Assembly: GCF_009769385.1 (NCBI RefSeq)
Contig: NZ_VKAB01000032.1
Coordinates: 58,742-122,741 of the forward strand
Length of the DNA: 64,000 nucleotides
DNA from: Saccharothrix deserti
GTDB lineage: Bacteria; Actinomycetota; Actinomycetes; Mycobacteriales; Pseudonocardiaceae
Direction: 5' to 3'
Below, piece after piece: positions 63,118 through 64,000 of this stretch (its first letter is position 1; every line of letters starts with the position of its first letter). Position numbers and translations under genes: made by a program. The notes beneath the pieces were generated by a model. It searched no databases. It was not told the DNA's origin and worked only from the letters and a program-made list of their open reading frames with translations.

Positions 63118-63920
63118 ACCGCTTCCAGTTCGTTGACGATCATCAGCGCCACCATGGCGTCAAGCGGTTGTGCCAGGTCATCGGCCTCGCCCGATCCAGC
63201 TACTACCACTGGAAGACCACCGCGCCCGACCGGGCCGCCCGCGCCGCGGACGACGCCCGCCTGGCCGCCCGCATCCGCGTCATCCACCGCGACTCCGCCG
63301 GCACCTACGGCGTCCCGCGGATCACCGCCGAACTGCGCGACACCGGAGATCCCGTCAATCACAAACGTGTCGCGCGGGTCATGCGCGGCATCGGCCTGGC
63401 CGGACTGCGGCTGCGCCGCCGGCACCGCACCACCCTCGCCGACCCCGCCGCGGCCAAGGCCCCGGACCTGCTCGGCCGCGACTTCACCGCCGACACCCCC
63501 AACACCCGCTACGTCGGCGACATAACGTATCTGCCGATCGCCGACGGCACGTTCCTCTACCTGGCCACGGTGATGGACCTGTGCTCGCGCCGCCTGGCCG
63601 GCTGGGCCGTCGCCGACCACATGCGCACCGACCTCGTCCTCGACGCCCTGCACGCGGCCGAACGGACACGAGGCAGCCTGGCCGGGGCGATCTTCCACAG
63701 CGACCACGGGGCGCAATACGGTGCCAGGGCCTTCGCCGACGCCTGCCACGCCGCCGGAGTGACCCGGTCCATGGGCGCGGTCGGCAGCTCCGCGGACAAC
63801 GCCGCCGCCGAAAGCCTCAACGCATCCTTCAAACGCGAGACCCTCCAGGGCGCCCAGAATTGGGCCAATGAAACCTGGCTTCCGCAGTTCGTGGCCACAC
63901 GGCGTTGCTCGGCGAGGTGA
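63114..63920 (+). pseudogene. IS3-family transposase OrfB, C-terminally truncated
   Basis: From GTG 63114 the frame gives NRFQFVDDHQRHHGVKRLCQ, then the integrase core with catalytic acids in YVGDITYLPI (D), IFHSDHGAQYG (D) and NAAAESLNASFKRETLQG (E). After GAQNWANE (about 63875) the sequence no longer matches; the usual end (..FRW..RYNTRRRHS.LG..SP..YE) is replaced by TWLPQFVATRRCSAR. About 35 residues and the right IS end are therefore lost, perhaps by a deletion or another insertion. Confidence 0.82.
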
Positions 63921-64000
63921 ATTCGCAGGTCGCGGGCTCGCGGTCGACTCGACGGGCCTGAGAGTGTAGTAACACGACTTGGGAAAGGAACGTCGTTCTA
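63921..64000. other. Right edge, unassigned
   Basis: The last 80 bases show no recognisable gene. GAGTGTAGTAACACGACTTG followed by GGAAAGGAACGTC looks like a leader with a ribosome site, so another gene, possibly a second insertion element, may begin just outside the window. Confidence 0.3.

Overview
The window is high-GC DNA with actinomycete codon use (strong G/C in third positions, many GTG starts, GTGA and TGATG start/stop overlaps). The gene content fits a filamentous actinomycete: family 2B encapsulin (EshA-like), SARP/AfsR and LuxR regulators, an F420-type oxidoreductase, a DUF742 protein, a Ser/Thr kinase with WD40 repeats, a Streptomyces-type M15 peptidase and heterodimeric CrtYc/CrtYd cyclase. 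My inference is an actinomycete, probably of the Pseudonocardiales; the genus cannot be fixed from the sequence alone.

Layout. 1-2380: 3' end of gltB and complete gltD (glutamate synthase). 2.4-9.2 kb: accessory block with two tandem secreted DUF4360 proteins, a MarR regulator, a diguanylate cyclase, a decayed divergent HxlR/NmrA pair, a secreted ricin-type lectin, an unrecognised protein and a Tat-exported cyclase-family protein. 9.2-13.2 kb: LuxR regulator, acyl-CoA thioesterase and alcohol dehydrogenase in one transcription unit. 13.4-14.3 kb: a secreted cutinase of the PET-hydrolase type. 14.5-21.2 kb: the most interesting locus, with two family 2B encapsulin shell proteins, a polyprenyl transferase cargo candidate, a His/Asp repeat reading frame, ispH, a coupled 73-residue protein and ispG. 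21.2-24.5 kb: MacB/FtsX-type ABC exporter. 24.9-26.2 kb: solitary DUF742 gene overlapping a convergent beta-hydroxyacid dehydrogenase. 26.4-32.4 kb: anti-sigma/ECF sigma pair divergent from a redox operon (lipoprotein, DUF4142, ferric-reductase/ferredoxin fusion, FAD oxidoreductase with a long repetitive tail). 32.4-34.7 kb: glycosyltransferase, small membrane protein, M15 peptidase. 34.7-36.0 kb: 1.3 kb with no convincing gene. 36.0-43.6 kb: kinase-STAND-WD40 protein, FHA-like partner and a convergent membrane serine protease operon. 43.7-51.6 kb: membrane and lipid genes, a phosphatase/histidine kinase/response regulator operon, hydrolases, acetyltransferase and an F420-type oxidoreductase. 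51.8-55.9 kb: late carotenoid genes (Rieske, CrtU, methyltransferase, CrtYd, CrtYc). 55.9-60.7 kb: SARP/AfsR regulator divergent from an MFS exporter. 60.8-64.0 kb: a HelD-like helicase broken by an insertion-sequence remnant, followed by an IS3-type element.

How it fits together. The encapsulin operon encodes late MEP-pathway enzymes (IspG, IspH) next to a prenyl elongating enzyme, suggesting supply of C5 units to an encapsulated prenyltransferase. The carotenoid operon would cyclise lycopene and aromatise the rings, with earlier steps encoded elsewhere. Two dispersed repeat families cross the window. One is a palindromic element of about 80-100 bp in four copies, one of which lies in frame inside the serine protease gene. 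The other is a 22-bp tandem repeat in two arrays.
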